A stretch of 64,000 bases of DNA from an uncultured Opitutia bacterium (GCA_903834135.1 CAILHZ010000025.1:1-64000); one strand, 5' to 3'; shown: positions 36,443 to 46,022, counted from the stretch's first letter. Translations and numbers: made by a program. The notes: generated from the letters alone by a model not told the origin.

Positions 36443-36466
36443 AAAGAACCATTCAAAAGGTTCTTT
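36443..36466 (-). promoter_or_regulatory. Hairpin abutting the mutS start codon
   Basis: On the minus strand AAAGAACC-TTTTGAAT-GGTTCTTT is a perfect 8-bp stem whose last base is next to the mutS ATG. It lacks a T-run, so it is not an intrinsic terminator for the upstream genes. It would structure the ribosome-entry region; regulation is inferred. Confidence 0.4.
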
Positions 36467-36506
36467 CTTAGCTATTCCACGGAAAAATGAGGCCTTTTTA
36501 GCTAAC

Positions 36507-36520
36507 GGTAAGGCCTTACC
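36507..36520. promoter_or_regulatory. 14-bp perfect palindrome GGTAAGGCCTTACC between the pseudopilin-like gene and mutS
   Basis: A perfect palindrome in the 83-bp gap, flanked by TTAGC/GCTAA arms. Possible operator or part of an imperfect terminator-like structure for the upstream trio. No regulator can be named. Confidence 0.3.
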
Positions 36521-36525
36521 CCTAA

Positions 36526-37071
36526 TTAAGGGCTAAAATGGACGTCGTCTGGGGTAAAAAGGAGCCCATCTGGGCCTGCAGACCTAACTTCCATTCGCGT
36601 CCCTGACTCAGCATGAAAGAAAAAGGGATGGCCGTATCTATCGCAGAGTTCCCCATTCTTATTGATGGCTGGGTTATCTTGGCGAAGAAAAATTACGGCG
36701 TTTGGATTATCTCCTAATAAAGCTCTTACTAAGTCTTGATTGTTACCGACCGGATTTCCGGTTTTACGGTAAATGGATCTCCAAGCAGAAAGCATGGAGC
36801 AGACAATACCAACATCTTGCAGGAGTGTGTTACTAGGCGCATTCAAATTATCGGCTAAATGTGCTTCGGGTAATGACAGCATAATCTCCCGTTTTGCTTT
36901 CGGTGAAAGCTGTGCAGGAAAATTAGGTGATTTAGTTGAAGCGTTATGATTATCTGAAATATTTTCCAATGCTGCGGGAGCAGTGCTAAGTACGATGTAA
37001 CGATTCCAGACAAGAAAGGCTGTAGCACATATAACTGTGATGACTAATACTAGAGTGACTTGTTTCTTCAT
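36526..37071 (-). CDS. Hypothetical membrane-anchored protein, pseudopilin-like C-terminus
   Basis: 181 residues. One N-terminal hydrophobic segment (about 4-22) anchors or exports it. The C-terminal part ends with DRYGHPFFFH...VRSAGPDGLLFTPDDV, which resembles the calcium-loop end of type II secretion GspG-type pseudopilins (DPWGxPYxY...SxGPDGxxGTxDDI). It lacks the classic prepilin cleavage G-F-T-L-x-E near the N-terminus. Its start overlaps the DUF1501 stop by 4 bp (ATGA), so it is the coupled third gene of DUF1800-DUF1501-this gene. No function is known to me. Confidence 0.65.
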   Translation of the reverse strand: MKKQVTLVLVITVICATAFLVWNRYIVLSTAPAALENISDNHNASTKSPNFPAQLSPKAKREIMLSLPEAHLADNLNAPSNTLLQDVGIVCSMLSAWRSIYRKTGNPVGNNQDLVRALLGDNPNAVIFLRQDNPAINKNGELCDRYGHPFFFHAESGTRMEVRSAGPDGLLFTPDDVHFSP

Positions 37072-38474
37072 GCCATGAAACCTAAATCCGCATTAGAAAA
37101 ACGGCCTATATTTGGAATAACAGTCGACATATTTGTAGCAGAAACGCCGAACCACTTAGCAAGAGTTGAGCTATATTGATCTACGGCTGTACTAGGAATC
37201 CATCTTCCTCGACCTACATCATCTATACCGCCGAGTGTTAGACTTGGCATTGTTCCAAAAATATCGCCGCCTTTAATTGCCCCACCCATTATGATTTGAA
37301 TATTTCCCCAGGCATGATCAGTTCCACCAGAGTTAGGGGCGTAGGTTCTTCCGAAATCTGAAGCAGTAAATGTAGTGACTTGTTTATCAACTCCTAGTTC
37401 AACAGTAGCATTATAGAATGCGTTTAAACATGAGCTTAGGTCTGCAAGTAATCCGCCGTGCGATGCAAGTTGTGAGGCGTGGCTATCATAGCCTCCGACG
37501 TTTAAATAAAATATTTGACGCTTTAATCCTAGAGTTGGAGCTAAAGCTATCAGGTTTGATATCATCTTTAGATTATTGCCTGTATAGGTTGATGGAAATG
37601 CAGTTTTTAACGTAGGAGCTCCCTTAAGCACGGTATTCATATATTCTGCGCTGTTAGCAGCTGCAGAGGTTGTATTCGAGAAAGCCGAACCAAGTATATT
37701 TGTGTATGAGTTACCTAAGATCTGCTTAAGTCCTAAATATGCTTGGTTATGAAGTTGGGGATACCCAAAATATCCATCTAGTGGAGTGGCTCCTCCTCCA
37801 TTGAGTACATATGGAGATACGGATTGCCCTACCTGAAAAATATTAGTCCCTGTTAAAGAGAGATTCATAGATATACCAGGATTAGTATTCGATGAATTCA
37901 TTAGATCTCCTAAACGTCCTCCCCATCCAGTTTGTAGTATAGGTTGGTCAGAAATACTGCACTGCCACTGATTTGATTGATCTAAATGTGAGTACAACTG
38001 CAGAGGTAGTGATGAGCCTTTTTGATAGGAGTTTAAATCAGTAGGTGTTACCAGTGTTCCAACATTTGCCAAAAAGGATAATTTACCGTTAGAAAACAAC
38101 GATTGAATTTCTGGTATTTGAGGGTGAAGCGCGTAATTTCTACCATCTTTATATGTTTTAGGTGTTATTGGTAAAAGTGTTTTTTGATCTAGTGCTAGTT
38201 CAGCCCTTGCTTTGTTGTAGCTGCTGTAAGATTGGGAATCATATGGAATTAATGTATTACCTCCATCGTTTCCTCCTGATAAAAATACACATACAAGAGC
38301 TTTGTAATCTGTAGCTGCAAATGGCTGAGTAGAATTAATATTATCTGATGCCATCGCGCCTATCGCTTTGAGTTGCGAGAGACTAGAGATCATTCCAGCT
38401 GTGCCGAGTGCAGCACATGATGCATGTCCAATAAATGATCTTCTAGTTAAGGATTTTTTACTATTTTTAGACAT
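37068..38474 (-). CDS. DUF1501 family protein with Tat-type signal
   Basis: DUF1501 proteins belong to the alkaline-phosphatase/sulfatase-like superfamily and are usually paired with DUF1800 proteins; their reaction is not established. The N-terminus SLTRRSFIGHASCAALGTAG is a twin-arginine signal. Typical segments are CVFLSGGNDGGNTLIPYD and DFGRTYAPNSGGTDHAWG. The track begins at a TTG (38507) inside the DUF1800 gene; I prefer the ATG at 38474, one base after the DUF1800 stop, giving MSKNSKKSLTRRSF. It should be exported folded. Confidence 0.88.
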   Translation of the reverse strand: MSKNSKKSLTRRSFIGHASCAALGTAGMISSLSQLKAIGAMASDNINSTQPFAATDYKALVCVFLSGGNDGGNTLIPYDSQSYSSYNKARAELALDQKTLLPITPKTYKDGRNYALHPQIPEIQSLFSNGKLSFLANVGTLVTPTDLNSYQKGSSLPLQLYSHLDQSNQWQCSISDQPILQTGWGGRLGDLMNSSNTNPGISMNLSLTGTNIFQVGQSVSPYVLNGGGATPLDGYFGYPQLHNQAYLGLKQILGNSYTNILGSAFSNTTSAAANSAEYMNTVLKGAPTLKTAFPSTYTGNNLKMISNLIALAPTLGLKRQIFYLNVGGYDSHASQLASHGGLLADLSSCLNAFYNATVELGVDKQVTTFTASDFGRTYAPNSGGTDHAWGNIQIIMGGAIKGGDIFGTMPSLTLGGIDDVGRGRWIPSTAVDQYSSTLAKWFGVSATNMSTVIPNIGRFSNADLGFMA

Positions 38475-38475
38475 A

Positions 38476-41400
38476 TTATTTTTGTAATGCGCTGTCTGGT
38501 GAAGCAAGTGTCATGTGTAGAGCTAATTGCACGCGGTTCAATTGCAAGAGGTCTGGAGAAACCCATGTTATGTTTGACGAGCTATATTGCCGAAAAAGAT
38601 CGTAATTATTACCTGAGCTATCCTTGGCAGTTGTTCCAACCCCATCATCAAGAAGCCAGCAACCAACAAGACCTTGTTTATTAGCGGGAACGCCCTCTGC
38701 CATTGATAGTTGGATTTGAGGCTGCGTACGTGCAACATTCCAGTATCTTAGCTGTGACATGTACGCACTGCTATTATTAGTAGCAAAATTGTAGTTAGGG
38801 TCTGCAATCGGTCCATTTGGACAGGCCACAATACCTTGCTGAATACCGTTAACATAAATGATAAGAGATTTTCCGTCGTATGTTGCTGCAAGATGTGCCC
38901 ATTTTCCAACTGTTAGTGGCATCGAGCTATTAGCAGTAAAAAGGTAACCTGTAAGCCCATTTGACATCTGTACTCCTGGTCTACCGTAGGAATCGATCAT
39001 TAGCTCATAGCATAAATAAGTAGGTGGTCCGGTATAGTGGCCATTCTTACCTGCTATCCATGAAAAATTGCCTATGCTGGTTGGGTAGTACCATGTTTCG
39101 AGTGTAAAACTATTACTCGAATCAAATGCTGCGGGTGCAGGAGCTTGCAGTGTTGTATCAGCTGAAAAGTATATCTGTTTAACACCAGTATAGTTCGCAA
39201 CTGAAACAGGAGTAGTGATCTGACTAATCGAAGTCTTAATTATATTTTTTGTAGCTAAGGTCATATTTCCACCACAGAAAATAAGATCGAGCTCCGAAAT
39301 TAAACCATCAGGATTTTGTGCTAATGGGAGGTATGCACTAAAATCGTTTACAAGATAGGGTGATGGTGTCGGTGCGTAGGGGTCAGTGGGTGGAGTTTTG
39401 TAAATCAGAGATGTTAACGTGTTGGGCTGCGATATAGCTAAATGAGAATCTGTGATTTGCATTTCAGGTGCTACTAAGCCTGCTTGTGCTATGCTACCTG
39501 ATGGCGAGTAAGAGGGACTAAAAAAATTGAATACTGATGGAGCACGAAGGGGCGTTTGGCCTAAATCAGATGCGCCCCAAGCAAAAGAGCCACTTGGATC
39601 TGCTGCAGCTCCTTGGACTTGTGGATTGCCCCAATAAGAGTCCATATACCTTCCATTTGGTGCAGCAGTTTTGAGAGCACGTAATGCTGCTACAAAACGA
39701 ATAACTGGTTCTTTAATTTTTCCATACCCAGAATTATTGATTACATCTGGTGATCTAGCTTCGTAGTCAGTTAAAATAGCTTTTACAACAGCGCCAAGAT
39801 CGCCTCGAACATTTTTTCCATTATTGGCAAAGACTTGAGCAACACGATATACATATCCTGGGCTTGGGTTACTCGTAACTAATTTTTGTATAAGCTGTTT
39901 ACTGATGAAAGGACCAGTATTGGGGTGATTAAATAATGTATCGAGCAGTGTTTTTAGATCGGCGGCTCCTGTTTGACCTGCAGGTACAAGTGTGGGTGTA
40001 GCAAGAAGTGGGTTTAGTTGTTGTAGACTAATTATATTCTTTTGGGTTTTATCGTGATAATTTTCGTACATGACCAAAGGCTGCAGACGTGCATCAGTAT
40101 CTGGATAACTAATACTCAAATGAGTTGTATCTAAAAAGTTATTAGTACTACTTTGCCAACTCCAACCTGTGAGGATTTTAGCTGTTTCGGTAATCGTTGT
40201 ATTATTATATGTCGGTATTGGTTGGCCCTGAGAATCCAGCAACAGTGTTCCATCTGGATTTAACTGCACTAGACCTACTGTGAATAACTGTTGTAATTCA
40301 CGGGAATAATTTTCATCAGGACTTGTTCCGGTCAGTGGATTAGCTTTCTGATTTTGTAAATACGTAAGGTACTGCCCCATCTCTCCGCTTAGAGTTACTG
40401 AGTTGAGTATATCTCTAAAGTTTCCAAAGGCGTTACTAATAAGCATATCATAATACTTTGCGTTTGGTTCTACGCAGTCGAAAGTACTACCATACATAAC
40501 AAATAATTCACTGAGAGCGAGGCCAACTCTTTGACGCAACTGATCTTGTGAGGTAACTGCTAATTTCCACCACGCTACCATATTGTCAGTTTCATCAAAT
40601 GTAGGTATCGGAAATCCGTCATAATTAATTGCAGGCTTTGGAAATTGCTTCGATTCCTGTAGCATTGTTGGCCACATTAGCGACGGAGTAAGCGCCATTT
40701 GCTTATCAATCCAGTTGTTAATGCCTAAATTTTGGACTTCTGCGATACTCGTATCAGTAGCTCCAAATGTGGCCTGGGTTAAGAATCGCGATGCATCTAC
40801 ACTACCTGGATTTGTTAGGTACGTTTTTGCTAATTGTGGATTGTAAATTGGCGCAGTAAAAGTCTGGCTACCCTGCGTTTGTGCCAACGTACCGCTTAAT
40901 TCTCCGTTAGGGAAATTAGCAGAGCCTATACTGACATATATTTGGCCACTGTTAAGGGCAGTAATGATATCGTTTGCTGATAAGTTCCCAACGCTTGTTA
41001 TCACCCAATTTTTTTGTCCAGTCTGTCCTATTGGTATAGAAGTGATGTAGTCGTTAGTACTAGTAAGCTTTAAATATGCGTTCGTTTGTGGAGAACTTAA
41101 ATTCGAAATGTTTACACTCACTACTGCGTTACCACTTGAGTCAAAAGTAACCGTTGCATAGCCGCCAGCAGTAGAGCTAGTTGCACTGCTAGGAGGTCTA
41201 AGTTCAGTAAAAAAAAGAGATGAGTTGGGGTATATCTTTAACTGTGTACTAGTCGTTAAATCATATACTTCAATCAGCACTTGTCCGGTTGCATTATTTA
41301 CTCCGCTTACTTGGATTGTGTAGTTTCCAGGTGTTAAAGTAACCAGTACTGCTGCATCTTTACTTCCATCGGGTAGGGTGAATGCGCCACTTTGAGTAAA

Positions 41401-42135
41401 CGCAGAGTTTAGTGTTTGGGTAATTGCAGCACTCTGACCGACTGGTGTTTGCCAATCATCATTTTGAGCAATTACCGTACTTCCTGAATAAAGTTGCAAT
41501 TGTGGATTAGAAATAATTCCCGGCACTGCATAAGTTGCTAGTGTTGGTCCAACAGCTCTTATAAGTAAAATTCTAGAACCTAATCCCTGAGCTACGGATA
41601 TGCCTGCTGTAACAACACTACTGCCTGTACCTCCCACTTGAACCAGTGCAGATAAGTTTATAAGCTGTGTTGTTGTAGCTGTAACTTCATACATTTCAAT
41701 GATGGCATTTCCCGTTGGACTCACTCCCATGCCAGTTACTTTGGCTGTATAGTTGCCTGTTGGTAGAGTAACCACTACAGCTGCATCTTTAGAGCCAGCC
41801 GTAAGTGGGAAAGCTCCTACTTGGCTATATACGGATGCAAGTGCAGAATCCCAATTGTCATTTGTGGCTATTACATTACCATTACTATCATAGATAGTTA
41901 ATGAAGGATCTGCCATAACACCTGATATGCCAAAGGCACTGAGTGCTGGTCCAATAGCCCTTATAAGGACTTGTTTGGCTGGTCCCGCACCAATGGTAAA
42001 CCCAGCGGTTAGTGCGCTTGAACCTGTTCCACTCTGGTTGAGTACGGAAAGGTTAGACAAGTGTGCGGTCTGAGCAAATAAGGATAGGTTTAAGACTAAA
42101 AATAAACCTAATAAACTGAGGTTTTTAAACTTCAT
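38476..42135 (-). CDS. DUF1800 family secreted multidomain protein (CHRD and LamG domains)
   Basis: 1219 residues with a Sec signal peptide (about 1-21). Two tandem homologous repeats (about 25-155 and 158-297, with LIRAIGPALSAFG and LIRAVGPTLATYA) are followed by a CHRD-like domain (about 300-420), the DUF1800 region (about 435-935; FLTQATFGATDTSI, ENYSRELQQLFTVGL, LLDTLFNHPNTGPFISKQLIQKLV), and a C-terminal LamG/concanavalin-like domain (about 1020-1185). This combination suggests a large extracellular or surface-bound protein with carbohydrate-binding capacity. It precedes DUF1501 by one base, a conserved pairing. The molecular role of DUF1800 is unknown. Confidence 0.9.
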   Translation of the reverse strand: MKFKNLSLLGLFLVLNLSLFAQTAHLSNLSVLNQSGTGSSALTAGFTIGAGPAKQVLIRAIGPALSAFGISGVMADPSLTIYDSNGNVIATNDNWDSALASVYSQVGAFPLTAGSKDAAVVVTLPTGNYTAKVTGMGVSPTGNAIIEMYEVTATTTQLINLSALVQVGGTGSSVVTAGISVAQGLGSRILLIRAVGPTLATYAVPGIISNPQLQLYSGSTVIAQNDDWQTPVGQSAAITQTLNSAFTQSGAFTLPDGSKDAAVLVTLTPGNYTIQVSGVNNATGQVLIEVYDLTTSTQLKIYPNSSLFFTELRPPSSATSSTAGGYATVTFDSSGNAVVSVNISNLSSPQTNAYLKLTSTNDYITSIPIGQTGQKNWVITSVGNLSANDIITALNSGQIYVSIGSANFPNGELSGTLAQTQGSQTFTAPIYNPQLAKTYLTNPGSVDASRFLTQATFGATDTSIAEVQNLGINNWIDKQMALTPSLMWPTMLQESKQFPKPAINYDGFPIPTFDETDNMVAWWKLAVTSQDQLRQRVGLALSELFVMYGSTFDCVEPNAKYYDMLISNAFGNFRDILNSVTLSGEMGQYLTYLQNQKANPLTGTSPDENYSRELQQLFTVGLVQLNPDGTLLLDSQGQPIPTYNNTTITETAKILTGWSWQSSTNNFLDTTHLSISYPDTDARLQPLVMYENYHDKTQKNIISLQQLNPLLATPTLVPAGQTGAADLKTLLDTLFNHPNTGPFISKQLIQKLVTSNPSPGYVYRVAQVFANNGKNVRGDLGAVVKAILTDYEARSPDVINNSGYGKIKEPVIRFVAALRALKTAAPNGRYMDSYWGNPQVQGAAADPSGSFAWGASDLGQTPLRAPSVFNFFSPSYSPSGSIAQAGLVAPEMQITDSHLAISQPNTLTSLIYKTPPTDPYAPTPSPYLVNDFSAYLPLAQNPDGLISELDLIFCGGNMTLATKNIIKTSISQITTPVSVANYTGVKQIYFSADTTLQAPAPAAFDSSNSFTLETWYYPTSIGNFSWIAGKNGHYTGPPTYLCYELMIDSYGRPGVQMSNGLTGYLFTANSSMPLTVGKWAHLAATYDGKSLIIYVNGIQQGIVACPNGPIADPNYNFATNNSSAYMSQLRYWNVARTQPQIQLSMAEGVPANKQGLVGCWLLDDGVGTTAKDSSGNNYDLFRQYSSSNITWVSPDLLQLNRVQLALHMTLASPDSALQK

Positions 42136-42309
42136 AGAATCTCGAAAAAAGTGCTAAAACACAAACTAGGCGTAGCAGTGTTGCAAGATTAGACGAAGCA
42201 CTACTGCATAGCAACTGTGCTATCTTTTAATTCTTTTTATGATTTTATAGTCTATTAATTCTTTGCAGGTCATTTTCTGGTTATATACCTTTAGGTAATT
42301 CATCGTTAC

Positions 42310-43101
42310 ATGCCTGTAAAACTTTCACATCGCGATTTAGGTGGCCAACTAAACCCCACCTTGATCGTTCTTCACGGCTTAATGGGCGCTTCTCGTAATT
42401 GGCAAACCTTGGGTAGGGAAATCAGTAGCCAGTATCACGTCATAGCCCTGGATTTACGTAATCACGGCTCTTCCCCGCATTCTGCTGAAATGACCTATGA
42501 CTCCATGGCAAAGGATGTTGTAGCGTGGATGGATTCTTTGGGTATTGAGCAAGCCATTCTCCTTGGACACAGCATGGGTGGGAAAGTCGCCATGGTTGCA
42601 GCCTGTCATTATCCCAAGCGTTTTTCTAAGCTTATCTTAGTAGATATTGCTCCAAAGAATTATTTTTGGCCGGCACACCGTGCTGAATTTGCTGCTATGA
42701 AAGCACTTAATTTAACTACGCTTAATTCTAGACTTGAAGCTGAAGTAAGTCTTGAGAAAGACATTCCAAGTTTAGCCTTACGTAAATTTTTACTCACTAA
42801 CCTTGAACGTACTAACGACGGTACATGGAAGTGGATCGTTAATTTAGAAGTTATTTCTTCTGCAGTAAGTCACTTAGAAAGCAATCCTCTTACATCATCT
42901 GATCAGTATTTAGGACCAACGTGTTTTATTATTGGAGGAAAATCCGATTACGTAAAAAAAGAAGATGAAAGTCTAATACGTGCTATTTTCCCTCTCACAC
43001 AAATTATTACTCTCCCTAAAGCAGGGCATAATCCTCATATGGATTCTAAAGACGAATTCCTAAAAGCAGTCCTAACTTTCACCGAACAGACCAAATCCTA
43101 A
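42310..43101 (+). CDS. Alpha/beta hydrolase (YbfF-like esterase)
   Basis: Alpha/beta-hydrolase fold with oxyanion loop HGLMGASRNW, LDLRNHGSSPHS, nucleophile elbow GHSMGGKVAM, and a late acid and histidine (GKSDYV, KAGHNPHMD). It matches the YbfF/ABHD11 style of esterases acting on short acyl esters; the real substrate is unknown. The 263-residue length is normal. Its 3' end overlaps the convergent holB gene by 23 bp. Confidence 0.88.
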   Translation: MPVKLSHRDLGGQLNPTLIVLHGLMGASRNWQTLGREISSQYHVIALDLRNHGSSPHSAEMTYDSMAKDVVAWMDSLGIEQAILLGHSMGGKVAMVAACHYPKRFSKLILVDIAPKNYFWPAHRAEFAAMKALNLTTLNSRLEAEVSLEKDIPSLALRKFLLTNLERTNDGTWKWIVNLEVISSAVSHLESNPLTSSDQYLGPTCFIIGGKSDYVKKEDESLIRAIFPLTQIITLPKAGHNPHMDSKDEFLKAVLTFTEQTKS

Positions 43102-44086
43102 GAGAGCTCAGCATAAAGTCTTCTAAGGCTGCAGACTCATTTAAATTTAACCTTAAAAGTTTAGAATTGTGCTCAAGTTGCTCCACAGCTGCAGCAAAGG
43201 TACGCCTAACAGTGATGTCTCCCGCACGTAACCTTGCCCGTGCATGGGTGCGTGTAGCTTCTTCAATTTCTGCAAAGAATTGAGATCTTAGGCCATTAGC
43301 TATTCCTGTTTCAATCGCCACTTTTTCATCCTCAGCCAAGTCATCGGGGAGGGTACTCTTTTGTTTTTCCCAATTCTCGTCTGTTGCTTTATCTAAAATT
43401 GAACCAAAACGTGCAGTTAAACCGTAAACAGTAAAAATGTGATCTGAGACCGCTTTACGGTCTAAATTCTCACCCGGCATTCTCCCAAGCCAAGCCGCAT
43501 AATCAGCAAGCCAACTAAGCCACAGTGTTTTAGCAGTATCTTCTCCTGCTTCTTCTTTACCTGCCCATGCACCTGCAACATTAGGTTCTGAAGGGAATCT
43601 AAAATGTAGGCAGCGGCTACGAATCGTACTAAGCAGGGCGTAGGGCCTAGTCGTAAGTAAAATGAGAGTCGTTTGAGCAGGAGGCTCTTCTAGTGTTTTA
43701 AGAAAAATATTTGCCGCTGCAGGATTCATGCGCTCGGCATCAAAAATGATGGCTACTTTATTTTCAGAAATACTGGATGATACCTGTACTTTCGTGATTA
43801 ATTCACGCGTGTCCTCTGCACCAATAATACGCATTTTACCTGCAGGACGTAGAGTAAAGCAGTCTGGGTGATCATGCGGACTAAACACCTGGGAAGCGCC
43901 CGAATTTAATAACCGGTCTGCAATCGCTTCAGCTACGCCTGCCAATGTCTCCACATTTTCAGCATGCAGCAGTAAGCTATGCCCAAGCCGCTTTCTTTCG
44001 ATTGCTTGCTCAATGACGGCAACAGCCGGGGTACCCTCAAGTGACGAGGGCCAGGCAATTAAAGACGGTCTTTGACTGCTTCCCAT
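43079..44086 (-). CDS. holB: DNA polymerase III delta' subunit
   Basis: Clamp-loader subunit. The segments KRLGHSLLLHAENVET, RIIGAEDTRELITKV, NPAAANIFLKTLEEPPAQTTLILLTTRPYALLSTIRSRC are the delta-prime hallmarks, including SRC; a Walker A is lacking, as usual in delta'. The 335-residue length is right. The start overlaps the 3' end of tmk by 28 bp, the common tmk-holB arrangement, and its end overlaps the alpha/beta hydrolase gene. Confidence 0.9.
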   Translation of the reverse strand: MGSSQRPSLIAWPSSLEGTPAVAVIEQAIERKRLGHSLLLHAENVETLAGVAEAIADRLLNSGASQVFSPHDHPDCFTLRPAGKMRIIGAEDTRELITKVQVSSSISENKVAIIFDAERMNPAAANIFLKTLEEPPAQTTLILLTTRPYALLSTIRSRCLHFRFPSEPNVAGAWAGKEEAGEDTAKTLWLSWLADYAAWLGRMPGENLDRKAVSDHIFTVYGLTARFGSILDKATDENWEKQKSTLPDDLAEDEKVAIETGIANGLRSQFFAEIEEATRTHARARLRAGDITVRRTFAAAVEQLEHNSKLLRLNLNESAALEDFMLSSLRIWSVR

Positions 44087-44703
44087 ATCTTTTTTTCGAT
44101 CTCGTCTTCAGATTTTGTTCCATCAATGAGGCAAAAGCGCTCAGGCATACCTTTAGCTAGCAGTAGATAGCCTTCTCTGACTTTATTGTAAAAGTGTACG
44201 TTTTCTCGCTCCATTCTGTCAGGTACGTCGGAGGCTCTTAGGCGAATACGTGCAAGACTTACCTCCGTAGGTACATCAATCACGATCGTTAAATTCGGCA
44301 TAATCTTACCGATTGCAAACTGGTTAATTTGTTCAACTGGATCTGAGGCTAAATTACGTGCTATGCCTTGGTAGACTGTCGAAGAATCCAAATAGCGGTC
44401 ACTTAAGACAACGGATCCTTTACTTAAGGCTGGTGCAATGACTTGGCGTACCAACTGTGCACGAGCCGCTGTAAACAGAAGCAGCTCTGTTTCCGCACAC
44501 ATCTCGTCACCCTTAGAGTTATGAACGATGATATTTCTAATTTGCTCACCAATTTCAGTCCCTCCTGGCTCACGTACAGAAACGACATCGCGTTTCAACT
44601 TCAGTAAATGGGCCGCTAAACGGATAATTTGAGTAGATTTTCCGCTCCCTTCCGAGCCCTCGAAGGAGATCAGCTTGCCTGTAGGCTTTGAATTGTGAGG
44701 CAT
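44059..44703 (-). CDS. tmk: Thymidylate kinase
   Basis: Phosphorylates dTMP to dTDP. P-loop EGSEGSGKSTQ, the REPGGTEIGEQIR segment, DRYLDSSTVYQG and a LID-region PDRME are present. Length 214 is standard. It is the first gene of the overlapping pair tmk-holB and is divergent from the exbB-like gene 149 bp away. Confidence 0.96.
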   Translation of the reverse strand: MPHNSKPTGKLISFEGSEGSGKSTQIIRLAAHLLKLKRDVVSVREPGGTEIGEQIRNIIVHNSKGDEMCAETELLLFTAARAQLVRQVIAPALSKGSVVLSDRYLDSSTVYQGIARNLASDPVEQINQFAIGKIMPNLTIVIDVPTEVSLARIRLRASDVPDRMERENVHFYNKVREGYLLLAKGMPERFCLIDGTKSEDEIEKKIWEAVKDRL

Positions 44704-44852
44704 GACAGTTTAGAGTACTACTTTGTACGGCAGCTTCAACCAAATAGCCTGTTTTTTAACTAGCTTTTAGCCATAAGTTATAAAAGAAGCAAAACAGCTG
44801 GTGAAAGTCATTGAAGGACGCATAGAAACACGCCAAAACTAATAGTATAGCC

Positions 44853-45554
44853 ATGGTTTCGATACATCTTTTCTATCCTCTTTTCTCAATCGCTAATCCA
44901 CTTCGAGTCTTTGAAAACTGTGACGGAGTGGGGCAAACGATCACCGCCTCTTTAGGCCTGTTTAGTATCGTGGCCTGGGCCATGATGATTGGTAAGAATA
45001 ATGACCTAGCTGCCTTAAGGCGCATGAATCTTATTTTTGAGCAGAGGCTTAAAGATGAGCGACGCATTTTAGATCTTCCTGAAACCTTCCGTAAAAAAAG
45101 CGGTATTCCATATGCAGATATTTTAAGCGAAGCCTTTGAAGCGTACTGGCGTGCTGCTGCAATTGGAAAAGAAAAAGGAATTGATTCTTCCCGTTTTCGT
45201 TTAGAACTAGCTGAGAATGCAATCCAGCGCGCACTAGCTCGCAACATTCACAGTTATGAAGAGAGTATGATTTTCTTAGCAAGTATTGTTTCCGGTGCTC
45301 CGTTCATGGGACTACTCGGTACAGTGTGGGGTGTTATGACTGCGTTTGATTCGGTGTCCGTTCAACAAACCGCAAGTATTCAAACACTTGCTCCTGGTGT
45401 ATCTGCTGCACTCTTGACCACCATCGCAGGACTACTCGTCGCTATACCATCTTTATTCGGATATAATATGCTTCAGGCTAAGACACGTACCATGATTACT
45501 GAAGCAGAAAATTTTGCCAGTTCCTTGGCCGACCGTATTGAGTTAGAAAGCTAA
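44853..45554 (+). CDS. MotA/TolQ/ExbB proton channel family protein
   Basis: Inner-membrane component using the proton gradient to energise a TonB- or TolA-like protein. An early hydrophobic segment (about 30-46), a cytoplasmic loop, and two late segments with SIVSGAPFMGLLGTVWGVMTAF and LLTTIAGLLVAIPSLFGYN, the ExbB/TolQ hallmarks. Length 233 is typical. It opens the operon exbB-exbD-tonB; exbD follows after 14 bp. Function could be Ton or Tol; no tolB or pal is nearby, and the third gene is TonB-like. Confidence 0.9.
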   Translation: MVSIHLFYPLFSIANPLRVFENCDGVGQTITASLGLFSIVAWAMMIGKNNDLAALRRMNLIFEQRLKDERRILDLPETFRKKSGIPYADILSEAFEAYWRAAAIGKEKGIDSSRFRLELAENAIQRALARNIHSYEESMIFLASIVSGAPFMGLLGTVWGVMTAFDSVSVQQTASIQTLAPGVSAALLTTIAGLLVAIPSLFGYNMLQAKTRTMITEAENFASSLADRIELES

Positions 45555-45568
45555 GGAGGCCTACTACA

Positions 45569-46003
45569 ATGGCACGCACTTTTAAAAGGCAACGCACCTC
45601 TCATGCGATTGCGGAAATTAATGTAACAAACCTAATTGATTTAGGTTTTACACTCTTGATCATATTCATGATCTCGACGCCTCTGATTAATCAGGAGCAG
45701 ACAATTCCGGTAAGACTTCCTGTAGAGTCAAAAAGCTCTCAGCAAAAACCAGATCCAACTGACCAATTTGATTCTGTGTCCATTGATGCTAAGGGTTATT
45801 TCTATGTAAATACCCAGGCTACACCAATGAGTCTTACTCAACTACGCAGCGTACTGCAGACCTGGGGAGCTATGAAAAAGCCACCTGTCATTCGGATTCG
45901 CGGGGATGGTAAAGTCCCTTATGAAAAAGTTGTTCAACTAATGGATGAGCTTAAAAAAGCAAATCTGATGAGAACTACCTTCGATACCCAATCGGATACA
46001 TAA
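45569..46003 (+). CDS. ExbD/TolR family biopolymer transport protein
   Basis: Partner of the ExbB-like channel. One transmembrane helix near residues 20-42 contains the functional aspartate in VTNLIDLGFTLLIIFMIST. The periplasmic domain carries VSIDAKGYFYVN and PVIRIRGDGKVPYEKVVQLMDELKK. Length 144 is normal. Unusually for this window it has a strong Shine-Dalgarno, AAGGAGG, 9 bp before its ATG. Confidence 0.92.
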   Translation: MARTFKRQRTSHAIAEINVTNLIDLGFTLLIIFMISTPLINQEQTIPVRLPVESKSSQQKPDPTDQFDSVSIDAKGYFYVNTQATPMSLTQLRSVLQTWGAMKKPPVIRIRGDGKVPYEKVVQLMDELKKANLMRTTFDTQSDT

Positions 46004-46022
46004 CCCAAGGCGTTTTAGATCG

